Source: Acrasis kona | Lineage: Eukaryota > Heterolobosea > Eutetramitea > Acrasida > Acrasidae | NCBI GenBank assembly: GCA_026419775.2 | Contig: JAOPGA020001542.1 | Location: 1 to 36,232, forward strand | Reading direction: 5' to 3' | Length of the DNA stretch: 36,232 nt | Shown: piece by piece, positions 19,708 through 28,112 of the stretch | Numbering within the stretch: the first letter of the stretch is position 1 | Layout of the letters: each line of letters opens with the position of its first letter | Translations under genes and position numbers: made by a program | The notes under the pieces: generated by a model | Database searches by the model: none | What the model was told of the DNA's origin: nothing | The model's input: the letters and a program-made list of their open reading frames with translations, nothing else

Positions 19708-22488
19708 TTATTTACTAATTTCAGTCAAATAAGTTCTAATATTCAATGGCGAGACGCTAGCCTTCAACACACCTGACGATCTACCAGACTTTTCAGCATT
19801 CGCAGAAATAAATGTCTCTTGATGATTCTTCAACTTTAGTTGATCATGACCAACAACACCACTCAAATCAACTTGGGCATCACTACCAGTCTGGTCAATA
19901 TTCAACACTCTCAACAACGTCTGTTCGCCCAAAGACGCCATCGACAATTGATTAAAGCTCAACAAGTGCAGATTCTTCGGTAAACCACCGATAGGTTCGA
20001 ATCTAGTATTCAAAAAATCATCATATTCGGACGACTCTGGAATATTTTCAAGATTAGAAAAGAAGAAGGTATCAAGAGGGAAATTCAAATTCAAAGATTG
20101 ATAAGGACGCAACGTTTGATATTTTGTTTCCAAATTATCAACGCTATCTAAAAATAATCTCAATTTTACATTTACACCAGTGGTGTCATTTAATGGACGA
20201 TCCAAACCTCTAGCATCATCTTGTAACGTCCTTCTGTGCAACATCATTTCAAGTTGACCATCTTGTAAAGTAGCGACGCCCCTCGTAGCGCTGCTCACCA
20301 ACAACATTTGTCTATTTTTATCATCCTTGATGGAAGCACTATACACCATCGGATAGTAATTGCTACTGATGGGCCATAACGTATCGCTCAATGGCTTTGC
20401 ATTACGTGTGCGATGCATCGTGTAGAGACCTTGACTGTCCGTATCTAATTTTCCGTTATTTTTAACGTCCGTTGTAAACCGTGCTATTAATTCTTTATTT
20501 CCCTCCAAAACTCCCACTTGATATTCAATTTCAATAAAACCACATTCACCTGTAATTGGATCATTGTTGTTTGTTTTGTATAATCGAATGATTTGTTTGA
20601 TTTGATCCGAAAATGTGATTTTGATTTGCGTGACGACTTGTCCATCTAAAATGGTGATTTGTGGTTTGGTGGGTAATAAATCAGCATGATCTGATTTGGT
20701 TCTGAAAATGTAAGCGCCGCTTGCTTGATCGTTCTTATCGTAACTATCGTATTGGAGGAATTCTTGTTTGAGGTAAAAATCTTGATTCGTTTTCTTGTTT
20801 TTGATTTTGAACGAAATGCCATCGGTCACTAGATCGTAAACGTCATTGCTGATTTTCGTTGGTTCTCCATTCAATTCACGTTCCGTTCTTGTTGGTTTGT
20901 TGATTGACGATGATCCGAAATGAATGAAGAATGTGTCGAGTCCTAATGGTGGAATGTTATCGGCTTGGAAACGAACGTCATAAGTGTTCGATGATGATGA
21001 TTTGATGACTGTTGATTTGATCTTGTTTCCATTCTTGTCCGTCACGTATACATCTGGCCTTGCTAACGTGACATTGACGTAGCTGGTACGTTTCCATCCT
21101 AATGAATTATAAACAATGATGGGAACGGATTTGCTTGTTGATGCTTCCAGTAAGTAGTTTGGGCTCGTGTGAAATTTGTAATTCTTGTTGGGTTGTTTCG
21201 ACAGTAACGATGATAAGCAGACGGATTGTGGTTCTTGAACGGCTTGTATACCTTGTGTCAAATAATCTCTGTACATTGTGATGACATGTTCTCTTTCTGT
21301 TCCTGTGATTCCATCATGATGTTGGACGTAACCATTGGCTTCGCGTAAAAGTAATAAATTGGAGAAGAGAGACGAAGGTACGTTCTTGTTGTAAGCTCTG
21401 GCTACGCTGTAGAGTGCATCTGCTGTTCTTCCTATTCTTTCCGCCTCTCTTGCATAATCTTTCAGTGCAGGTCTTGATGTGTAAATGCCACTCCAGTATG
21501 ATTTATCATTGTCGGCGTATGGGAAAAAGTCCTTTTTGTAAGTTGGCCAGCTTTGCTTGTTGGCTTTTGGGTTGATGGCATCCAAGTAATCAGTAAGTAG
21601 CGAATACTTCAGGTTCATGTTGTACTTTTCCTTATTCTTGTTGATGTAGTTCATCAGGAGTGTCATGTTTGTGAAATTGATTTCTGCATCGGAGAATTGG
21701 AAATCACAACCGAATGGGAACAAGAGGTTATTCGTTCTGTAGGCGGGTTCGTATTGGTTTCTTACGATGTTGACAAACTCTGCTGCTACGGAGGCAATGT
21801 TGGAAGCATTGATGGAGAATCCACCCTCGAAGTTGAATGCTGAACCACCACTTGGAGTACAGTAGCTATCGTATAAAATGTTTGTAAAGATGCTTGAGTT
21901 GGTGTATTCATTCTCCCAAAAGAACTGTAAGGTCTTGTCCTTCCTTCTTCTTTCCCTTTCGTCCCAAGAGATTCTTCCAATTACGTGGTAGTCAAAGTTA
22001 CTTTCATAATTCAATTTGGCCGTGAATGATGAATCACCGAAGGGATCTACAGTCCAGCCAGTACGTGGGACTCCTGCTTTTCCGAAAAGATTGTAGAGGA
22101 ATTGATGACCGGTAGTATGTTGATCGATTGCTGCCCCATAGGTAGGGATTGCATCGTCGTGCATCACCCAACCTCCGTTTATGAACTCAATTTGCTTGGT
22201 TTCGATGAGTACATGTCTGAAGTCTTCTTGTTGCTTCTTGGTAGCTTGCTTCCACCACTTTGCAAAGTATGATGTTTCGGCCCATTGAAATCTTCTTTCA
22301 GGATTCTTTAGTAACCCTACCAAAACTGTATCTAGAATTCCCTTCACTTTGTGGTCAAAGTATTCATCAACTGTCTCAAGCCAGCCCGGGTCGCAATGAG
22401 AATGAGGAAGAATATGTACATTTAGTTCTGTTGAGCACAGTGCTCCGATGACGAATAAAGTCGCGCAGATCAGAAATCGCGAGAGCAT
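19708..22488 (-). CDS. Lysosomal-type alpha-mannosidase, glycoside hydrolase family 38
   Basis: Zinc-dependent retaining alpha-mannosidase that trims or degrades N-glycan mannose, probably lysosomal or secreted. Single exon, 926 aa from the ATG at 22488, which gives a signal peptide (MLSRFLICATLFVIGALCS). An open frame continues 19 codons upstream without another ATG. HSHCDPGW holds the Zn ligands His31 and Asp33, and WTVDPFGDSS carries the probable nucleophile Asp148. FQWAETSYFAKWW and HHDGITGTEREHV (third and fourth metal/active-site region) follow, then the all-beta C-terminal domains ending in LNIRTYLTEISK. The usual His after DPFG (DPFGHS) is Asp here. Shares a 313-bp promoter with the next gene. 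Confidence 0.95.
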   Translation of the reverse strand: MLSRFLICATLFVIGALCSTELNVHILPHSHCDPGWLETVDEYFDHKVKGILDTVLVGLLKNPERRFQWAETSYFAKWWKQATKKQQEDFRHVLIETKQIEFINGGWVMHDDAIPTYGAAIDQHTTGHQFLYNLFGKAGVPRTGWTVDPFGDSSFTAKLNYESNFDYHVIGRISWDERERRRKDKTLQFFWENEYTNSSIFTNILYDSYCTPSGGSAFNFEGGFSINASNIASVAAEFVNIVRNQYEPAYRTNNLLFPFGCDFQFSDAEINFTNMTLLMNYINKNKEKYNMNLKYSLLTDYLDAINPKANKQSWPTYKKDFFPYADNDKSYWSGIYTSRPALKDYAREAERIGRTADALYSVARAYNKNVPSSLFSNLLLLREANGYVQHHDGITGTEREHVITMYRDYLTQGIQAVQEPQSVCLSSLLSKQPNKNYKFHTSPNYLLEASTSKSVPIIVYNSLGWKRTSYVNVTLARPDVYVTDKNGNKIKSTVIKSSSSNTYDVRFQADNIPPLGLDTFFIHFGSSSINKPTRTERELNGEPTKISNDVYDLVTDGISFKIKNKKTNQDFYLKQEFLQYDSYDKNDQASGAYIFRTKSDHADLLPTKPQITILDGQVVTQIKITFSDQIKQIIRLYKTNNNDPITGECGFIEIEYQVGVLEGNKELIARFTTDVKNNGKLDTDSQGLYTMHRTRNAKPLSDTLWPISSNYYPMVYSASIKDDKNRQMLLVSSATRGVATLQDGQLEMMLHRRTLQDDARGLDRPLNDTTGVNVKLRLFLDSVDNLETKYQTLRPYQSLNLNFPLDTFFFSNLENIPESSEYDDFLNTRFEPIGGLPKNLHLLSFNQLSMASLGEQTLLRVLNIDQTGSDAQVDLSGVVGHDQLKLKNHQETFISANAEKSGRSSGVLKASVSPLNIRTYLTEISK

Positions 22489-22801
22489 TTTATTTTTTGA
22501 AGGGTTTTTGATCTGCAAGGTTGATAAAGATCTGGAAATAGCCAATCAAGTTATCTTGATTTATTAGTGGATGATAAATGATAACTGGCCACCTGTGACG
22601 ATCTAAATGACAATATTGTTAAATTGATTGATAAGAATTGCAAATGCCTAATTTCAAGCTTTTTGCATCTCTTACAAGCCGAGCTTGTTGTAAGATAGTA
22701 AAAATAGAACGTTGTAAAAAAAGGTGACAATTGTGTTGAACAAAATTTTCTATAAATTCTGTCATGTATGACAGAAAAATTAAATCAAACAAAAAAACAA
22801 A
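22489..22801. promoter_or_regulatory. Divergent promoter with TATA box and 18-bp palindrome
   Basis: Between GH38 (left) and the 106-aa protein (right). TATAAAT at 22751-22757 is 45 bp before the rightward ATG. Immediately after it, 22758-22775 is a perfect inverted repeat with 8-bp arms, TCTGTCAT-GT-ATGACAGA, at the expected transcription start. It could be an operator or a leader hairpin. The core CTGTCA/TGACAG also occurs as an inverted repeat in the formin/SDR promoter. Confidence 0.5.
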
Positions 22802-23122
22802 ATGACACAATCGGCCTTGCAAAAAGTACAAGAGAACGAGAACTACGAGGTCACAGATGTCCACCCTAACGTTCGTGGAAATGACGTGGTAACCTTCGAA
22901 AACAAGGAAACAGGAGACAAGAGGGTTTTCACCAATGTGCATCATGGAGACGTATTGTTACCTGAACATGAACATGAACCACATACCCTGAAAGAGGTGG
23001 AACAAGATCCTAAGTACGACCTGATCGACGTTCACACCAACAAAGTCGGAAAAGAAGCTCTGTTGTTTGAAAATAATGAGACCGGAAAGACGATTGCCTT
23101 CAACAATGTAAACCCTCAATAA
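22802..23122 (+). CDS. Small two-repeat acidic protein, unknown
   Basis: 106-aa single-exon protein with an A-rich leader (CAAAAAAACAAAATG) and AATAAA just after the stop. It has two tandem copies of a module of about 45 residues. The first contains YEVTDVHPNVRGNDVVTFEN and KETGDKRVFTNV, the second YDLIDVHTNKVGKEALLFEN and NETGKTIAFNNV. The copies are joined by a His-rich linker (HHGDVLLPEHEHEPH). No signal peptide or membrane segment. Each module is predicted as a small all-beta unit from the alternating pattern. Family not recognised. Confidence 0.75.
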   Translation: MTQSALQKVQENENYEVTDVHPNVRGNDVVTFENKETGDKRVFTNVHHGDVLLPEHEHEPHTLKEVEQDPKYDLIDVHTNKVGKEALLFENNETGKTIAFNNVNPQ

Positions 23123-23222
23123 AATAAACGGATTCAGACTTATGTAACATTTAAGTAATCTCTTCAAGGTTTCTGCAACATAAAACTTCAACCAATCTCC
23201 TGAGTAATAATATATTTGAAGT

Positions 23223-23553
23223 CTATCCTTTCTTGATAATCTCCTTACCCATGCTTGACCACAAAATGAGCATTTCTGGTAAAAACAACATAAATGTTAT
23301 TATACAATCAAAGTACTCAAGCACAGGACATAGGGCCATTTTCACTAACCCTAGAACATAGTTAATCAATCTTCAACGAACATACCTATATTTTCACAGC
23401 AAAGCTTCCTTATGAGGACAAACTTTCTAGATAGACACGTATTCATCTTTTTGCAATAACCAAAGGGAGTCCACCTTGCATTTGGTCCTTCGTCTTCGTG
23501 TTGAAATTTAAAATAGGAAAGGCAAGTCGTTTGTGTGTCTTACAACGAACCAT
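23223..23553 (-). CDS. Candidate three-exon micro-protein with one membrane helix
   Basis: Seen only after splicing. Exons 23553-23544, 23493-23386 and 23350-23223 are joined across introns of 50 nt (GTAAGA...GAAG) and 35 nt (GTATGT...TTCTAG with TTAAC before the AG), giving an 81-aa frame. The middle is basic and Cys-rich (WTPFGYCKKMNTCLSRK), and the C-terminal part is a hydrophobic helix (FDCIITFMLFLPEMLILW) followed by KEIIKKG. It lies divergent to the cyclase-like gene with about 100 bp between starts, as expected for this genome. Against it: the first exon is only 10 nt, and an unspliced alternative frame exists. Function unknown. Confidence 0.4.
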
Positions 23554-23650
23554 CCTATCCTTGCCCACTCCTAAGTGGATAATTTTGTAATCGATATCCG
23601 GGTGAATAATTTCAGGTGGTATATTGTCCGCAAACAATTAACGAGTGAAA

Positions 23651-25801
23651 ATGGATGCTTCACCAGATGTTGAACGGCAGGTGTTCAGAGATGCCAAAGC
23701 ACACAGAAGAGACTCAATGGTGTCAAGATTCTGCTCTATTCGCCTCGCTTTGATATTGATGATTATCGTGTTTGGATCAATCATGTGCATGATCAATATT
23801 GTTTGGGCATCTGTGTATGGAACGACTCTAACTAAGCAAACACAAGATCTGTTGTATCGCATCAATCAACAAATGTATCAGCGTACGTACGAAAAGCTTA
23901 TACCACCAAAGCTACTGGCGCAATCACTTTTGAACGGATATGCCGCATTAGGAACTGACACAGACCCAAGCTTCGCAGCAACGAAAGATTACATTATAAA
24001 TGCATTCAAAACATTTGTGAATGGAACTGATGATGTGTACTCCTTCAACTTGGGAAACGTGAGAAACTCAACCTTTTATTCAACAATGGGAGTCAGCAAC
24101 AAGGATGGATATGTTGACAATTACTTCACATGGCCAGGCTTCACAGCAGTCAACCAACTTCAACATTATCCCCTAGACTCAGATTTCAAATGGAACCCAC
24201 CAGCAGCCTACGTGGGAAGAAGTACCTTCCAGACCGGAATCTGGTCCAAACTCCGTGTCAATCCAACTCCAAACTCCGGAAATGGAGTTCTAGCCGTCGC
24301 CAAGTGTAAGCAAGTAAACGGGCTTAGGGACTGTCCGATCTTCATCACATATGGTTTAGGTGTTCAGAACGCCACAACAAAATCTATCAACTACGTAGCC
24401 AGCATAGCCTTCATTGCCAGCGCGCTCAGCGACGACTTGCAAGAATTCGTAACGAGCTTGCCTAATAGTGCCATGATGATTATAGAGAAGAACACCGGAA
24501 ACATTCTAGGAAGTAGCGATCCGAATCACATCATCACAGCCAACAATGGAAGTGAATTGGTGCCTGCACAAAATTACAACAATTCAATGTTAGCGTCCGC
24601 AGCAGCCTACTTGCGATCCAACTATGGAAATGACTATGCTGGAATCACTCAAGATGGAGTCAACCAACAGCAATTCCGCTTCTATGATGCCAAAAGCAAC
24701 AAGTACGTATTTGGAACATTCAAGTTGGTGTTCGATCCATCAGGCATACAATGGATTAATGTAGTGGTCGTCCCAGAGGTCAGCCTAATCGGAGACTACT
24801 TGGTAACATTGATCGTGGTAGTGGTAGTTTTGGTCGTGGTACTAATCATGTTTTTAGTGTTGGGTGGATTCTTCGCAGCATGGATCACAAGACCATTAAC
24901 AAGTTTGGCGCGCGAAATGAAATTAGTCCAAAACATGAACTTGGATAGAATCAAACCACAACAATCACATTTTGGAGAGCTCATCACCATTCAAAGTGCG
25001 TTCATGAGCATGGTCGACCGACTCAAGTCATACAAAGCCTTCTTACCAGGTCACATCTTACAAAGAGATTATGGATATGACGAGACCGAATTGGATCAAA
25101 CGCCAGAACCTTCCAAACAACAAGTCGAAGTAATTGATTCCGATCCAAAAATGTTTGATCTAGGTGTCAACAAGAAGAACATTACAATGATGGTCATCAC
25201 AATCACCAACTCCGAATCGACCATAGAACAACACGGAGAAGACCTAAGCGACTATCAAGCCTATCACGGCGCATTGTTGACGATGGTATCGGAGGCGGTC
25301 AACAAGAACAAGGGACACATTGACTCATTCGACCAATCACATTTTGTTGCTTGTTGGGGAACAGGAGCGGCGGCGAGGAACGGATCCGAACAAGATGCTG
25401 TCAATGCATTAACGGCATGTGAAACTATTTTGAATAGAATAAAAATGTTTAAGGATGATTCTACGGTTAGCGCCGTTACGAATCCCATTAGAATTAGTGT
25501 TTGTAGTGGTGTTGCATTTGTTGGTAACATGGGTAATTACAATAAACGTTTGTTGTGCTTGTTTGGTCCGGTCTGTGTGGTTAGCGACGCTGTTTGTGAT
25601 GCGAGCGAGAAACTTGGATTGTCTGTTGTTGTGGATGATGCTACCTGTAATTTGGTCGGTAATCAATTTTCGACACATCAAGTTGGTACTGTGGTGATTG
25701 ACCAAAGGGTTGTTGTGATTCGTCAACTTGTTTTAGGAGAGAAATCTAACGTTTATAACGACTTTGTTTATCAAAGAAGTAAACTAATAAAATCAGAATG
25801 A
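23651..25801 (+). CDS. Membrane sensor: Cache-like domain, HAMP and degenerate nucleotide cyclase domain
   Basis: 716-aa single-exon receptor-like protein. TM1 (about residues 28-52) and TM2 (about 379-405, very Val-rich) bracket an extracellular region of about 330 residues with Asn-glycosylation-like sites and a Cache-type layout. A HAMP linker (ITRPLTSLAREM) follows, then a region resembling class III adenylate/guanylate cyclases (about 510-690). Matching blocks are ITMMVITITNSE, where SDIVGFT-type metal site 1 is expected, GHIDSFDQSHFVACWG for the second metal site, and RISVCSGVAFVGNMG. Both catalytic Asp positions appear replaced, so it probably does not make cyclic nucleotide alone; it may be a regulatory pseudo-cyclase or heterodimer partner. 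The ATG at 23651 is chosen (a GTG precedes it by two codons). Confidence 0.85.
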   Translation: MDASPDVERQVFRDAKAHRRDSMVSRFCSIRLALILMIIVFGSIMCMINIVWASVYGTTLTKQTQDLLYRINQQMYQRTYEKLIPPKLLAQSLLNGYAALGTDTDPSFAATKDYIINAFKTFVNGTDDVYSFNLGNVRNSTFYSTMGVSNKDGYVDNYFTWPGFTAVNQLQHYPLDSDFKWNPPAAYVGRSTFQTGIWSKLRVNPTPNSGNGVLAVAKCKQVNGLRDCPIFITYGLGVQNATTKSINYVASIAFIASALSDDLQEFVTSLPNSAMMIIEKNTGNILGSSDPNHIITANNGSELVPAQNYNNSMLASAAAYLRSNYGNDYAGITQDGVNQQQFRFYDAKSNKYVFGTFKLVFDPSGIQWINVVVVPEVSLIGDYLVTLIVVVVVLVVVLIMFLVLGGFFAAWITRPLTSLAREMKLVQNMNLDRIKPQQSHFGELITIQSAFMSMVDRLKSYKAFLPGHILQRDYGYDETELDQTPEPSKQQVEVIDSDPKMFDLGVNKKNITMMVITITNSESTIEQHGEDLSDYQAYHGALLTMVSEAVNKNKGHIDSFDQSHFVACWGTGAAARNGSEQDAVNALTACETILNRIKMFKDDSTVSAVTNPIRISVCSGVAFVGNMGNYNKRLLCLFGPVCVVSDAVCDASEKLGLSVVVDDATCNLVGNQFSTHQVGTVVIDQRVVVIRQLVLGEKSNVYNDFVYQRSKLIKSE

Positions 25802-26095
25802 TTTTAATTTATTTTTTGTTTTATTTGATTTCAAATAATTAGAGGATAATGCTTGTCTTCGTCAGCAAGGCTAGTTTTTAATTCTAAATCATGCTATTTT
25901 ATAGACAGATGTAGATGACTTTGACCATAAGAAATGGAAATAAAATTCTTTCTTTTGACTGCAATCAGGAAGTTCGGGTGTCAACCAAGGAAGGGTTATT
26001 ATGCAACGATCTGTTTGGTTTTATCAGGTTACAAAATTCATAGTAGGTTATGAAAAATTTATTCATACAGATTTGAATACTTGTCTCACACTGAC
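25802..26095. other. Intergenic spacer, nothing recognised
   Basis: AT-rich 294 bp between the converging cyclase-like gene and the His-rich secreted protein gene. No coding potential, tRNA or clear repeat seen. Confidence 0.4.
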
Positions 26096-26542
26096 TTAAG
26101 CACTTGCTGCGGTACTTTGTTGATGTCCTGGTCTCCTTGAGCCTAATGGTCTTACTGGTCTTGAACCATGTGGGCGACCAGAGCCACGTGGATGACGAGA
26201 GCCATGTGGAGCATCAGAACTGTGTGGATGTTGTGGCTTTGGACCATGACCAGCTCCTTCTGGGCGACCAGAACCCTGTGGTTGCTGTGATGCGCTGGCA
26301 AGTAGTTTTCTTAGGGACCCAGCGGCAGTTGTTGATGGGTGTGGTCTTCTAGAACCATGTGGTCTTCTGGATCCTTGAGGATGTCCTGAGGCATGTGGGT
26401 GTTGCGAGCCGCGGGGGTGTCCTGACACATTAGGGTGTGGTCTGCGACTTCCAGTTGGCTTTCCACTTGCTGCATGAGCAGCAGAATAACCTGATAGTGC
26501 AACAATTACAAATAGAATGGCTATAATAACCTTTGAGCTCAT
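26096..26542 (-). CDS. Secreted His/Pro/Gly/Ser/Arg-rich low-complexity repeat protein
   Basis: 148 aa, single exon. A signal peptide (MSSKVIIAILFVIVALSGYSAAHA) is followed by an entirely low-complexity chain built from variants of G-S-R-R-P-H, SGHPRGSQHPH and HPQGSRRPH, interrupted once by a short ordinary stretch (STTAAGSLRKLLASASQQ). A TATA box (CTATAAAACC on the minus strand, about 26609-26618) lies about 70 bp upstream. Expected to be exported, very basic and His-rich, so it may bind metal ions, nucleic acid or polyanionic matrix. No family recognised. Confidence 0.8.
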   Translation of the reverse strand: MSSKVIIAILFVIVALSGYSAAHAASGKPTGSRRPHPNVSGHPRGSQHPHASGHPQGSRRPHGSRRPHPSTTAAGSLRKLLASASQQPQGSGRPEGAGHGPKPQHPHSSDAPHGSRHPRGSGRPHGSRPVRPLGSRRPGHQQSTAASA

Positions 26543-26697
26543 TTTTCACTGTTGTGTGTTCCTGCTGTTCACTTGTTGCTTTTAATGTTGTACTAGAGGG
26601 GTCTCTTGGTTTTATAGCAACATAATTGGAACCTCTGCGGCGCTAAGAAAACTCCTTGTAAACCCACCAAAAAGTATCATATCTTCTAATTCGCTTT

Positions 26698-26920
26698 ATG
26701 AAGCGTGGAATAAAAAAATATCCGCAGGTTTGTAAGAACGGAGTTTGTAGATTTAAGGTGGAGTTTAAAATGAACAGTGTTACTGAAGAACAGTAGTATC
26801 CCTAGCGAGTTGTGGGCACTGCTAAAGCAAGAAAGAGATGATATCGAGTCGTTGCCGTACCAATATCTCCCAGACGAGCTAACGCCGCCAAAGGAAAAGA
26901 AGAAACGAACGTCGAAATAA
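26698..26920 (+). CDS. Candidate two-exon micro-protein, unknown
   Basis: Exon 1 is 26698-26731 (ATG, MKRGIKKYPQV) and exon 2 is 26778-26920. They are joined by a 46-nt GTAAGA...GAACAG intron, preserving frame to give 58 aa. Exon 2 has the feel of real protein (ELWALLKQERDDIESLPYQY...) and ends in a basic tail (KEKKKRTSK) directly followed by AATAAA. Without splicing, the first exon runs into a stop at 26792. A shorter 31-nt intron with the same acceptor is an alternative and gives a nearly identical product. No homolog recognised. Confidence 0.5.
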
Positions 26921-27044
26921 AACATCATTATTAAAAAAAATGACATTGTTTAATGTGGAGAATGAGAACTGTAGGCTCTATAGAGTTTTAAGTCTCTTAA
27001 CTTTAGTGAATGAAAATGAACATGATCCTCTCAAAGAAGAATAA

Positions 27045-27878
27045 TGTAAAAGTAGTCGGCGCTAAGGCGCCTAAAATCCTTTCCATTTTGTACATGAATG
27101 TAATGAAAAATAATTCATTAAAATGAATTAGACATTATTGCTTGGACTGAAAGACCGTACAATTATATTCATACAAAAAAATAATAATTTTAATGTGTAC
27201 CAAGAATGTTTCAGGGTTATGTAAACCGTGAATACTTTACTATACCAATCTATAGAATGATATATTGAAATCACACTAAATAGTCTTTACGTATGCAACA
27301 AGCAATATGACTTCACACACACACCAACGTGTCCTGGTCAACTCAACCTTGTCGCTTACAACCATTTCGGTTATCCCGTCGTGATTATTGTTGAAGCATC
27401 TAATGATGGTAGAATGTCACTTCTTGAGTCTGGATTAGTTGAGGACATTGCCCACTTCCAACTATTTTGAGCAAAATTTAACAAATTATATTTTGTCAAA
27501 AGTTGACAACATTGCTTTGTAATTTCCTCAAGCCATTAATTTGTTATTGCTGGTAAAAGTCAAGTTAATCACTTTTTTTATAAATTGAATTGCAGGGTCA
27601 AGTTAATCATTTTCTCTTGGTTGACCATTTTTAGGCACCAATATCTCTATGATAAGGCAATCACAAGCACATCTTTCATACTAGTTGTGTACCCTATTAA
27701 GAGTACTTCAAGTAAATGTCAACTAATGTGCGAGTCGTTGTGCCATGCGTTTGGTATTTGATGTTGAAAATTGTAAAATATTATATCCTCAGTTTTACAC
27801 AAATTGGTGATTGACTTGAATTTGATGATTAACTTGACTTTTACCAGCAATAAATTTTCAATCAGATAATTACTGCAA
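27045..27878. other. AT-rich non-coding stretch with inverted repeat
   Basis: 834 bp without a credible gene; this marks the start of the repeat-rich part. A GGCGC-TAAG-GCGCC hairpin is at 27058-27071. The words GTCAAGTTAATCA (27557 and 27598) and an inverted repeat (27544-27570 with 27827-27853) are the only structure seen. Confidence 0.5.
27544..27853. repeat. 310-bp segment bounded by a perfect 27-bp inverted repeat
   Basis: 27544-27570 (starting TTATTGCTGGTAAAAG) is the exact reverse complement of 27827-27853 (ending CTTTTACCAGCAATAA). The match stops abruptly on both sides. The 256-bp interior shows no coding frame. It is consistent with a MITE-like element or a palindromic rearrangement; no target-site duplication is evident. 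Confidence 0.7.
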
Positions 27879-28112
27879 ATGAACACTGGCAGCAGATCAG
27901 ATCCAATCCTTGTTGATGACTGTATTATCATCAATATCAGCGACGAAGAGGTAAGTGAAAATGAAAAGGACGGTCCAAGTAAATTTGGTGAATGGATAGA
28001 TAATGTGTTTATAGAAAGAGTCAAGCAAGACCCAACTTCCCTAACTCAACTCATGGATAATGTATGGAATATAGAGGAGCCTTTACCAAATGAGGATGAA
28101 CAATGCCATTAG
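27879..28112 (+). CDS. Possible small acidic protein with SUMO-interaction-like motif
   Basis: 77-codon ORF with ATG at 27879, starting 26 bp after the inverted repeat. Strongly acidic. DDCIIINISDEE is a hydrophobic core followed by acidic and Ser residues, the layout of a SUMO-interacting motif, and DPILVDD just before it is similar. The C-terminal part is also acidic (WNIEEPLPNEDEQCH). No intron or neighbour supports it. It may be a fragment of a mobile-element protein. Confidence 0.35.
   Translation: MNTGSRSDPILVDDCIIINISDEEVSENEKDGPSKFGEWIDNVFIERVKQDPTSLTQLMDNVWNIEEPLPNEDEQCH

Noticed and set aside
1660-22488. Functional cluster of glycan-active enzymes (GH1, GT18, GH38)
   Set aside because: They lie several kilobases apart with unrelated genes between them and different promoters. 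Coincidental proximity is the simpler reading.
22489-22545. N-terminal extension of the alpha-mannosidase
   Set aside because: Begins with TTG and precedes an obvious signal-peptide methionine.
22619-22945. Minus-strand hydrophobic ORF overlapping the 106-aa gene
   Set aside because: Antisense to a well-supported duplicated protein. Hydrophobicity comes from the complementary codons.
25409-25726. Antisense open frames inside the cyclase-like gene
   Set aside because: Shadows of the sense frame, with no start context or conservation argument.
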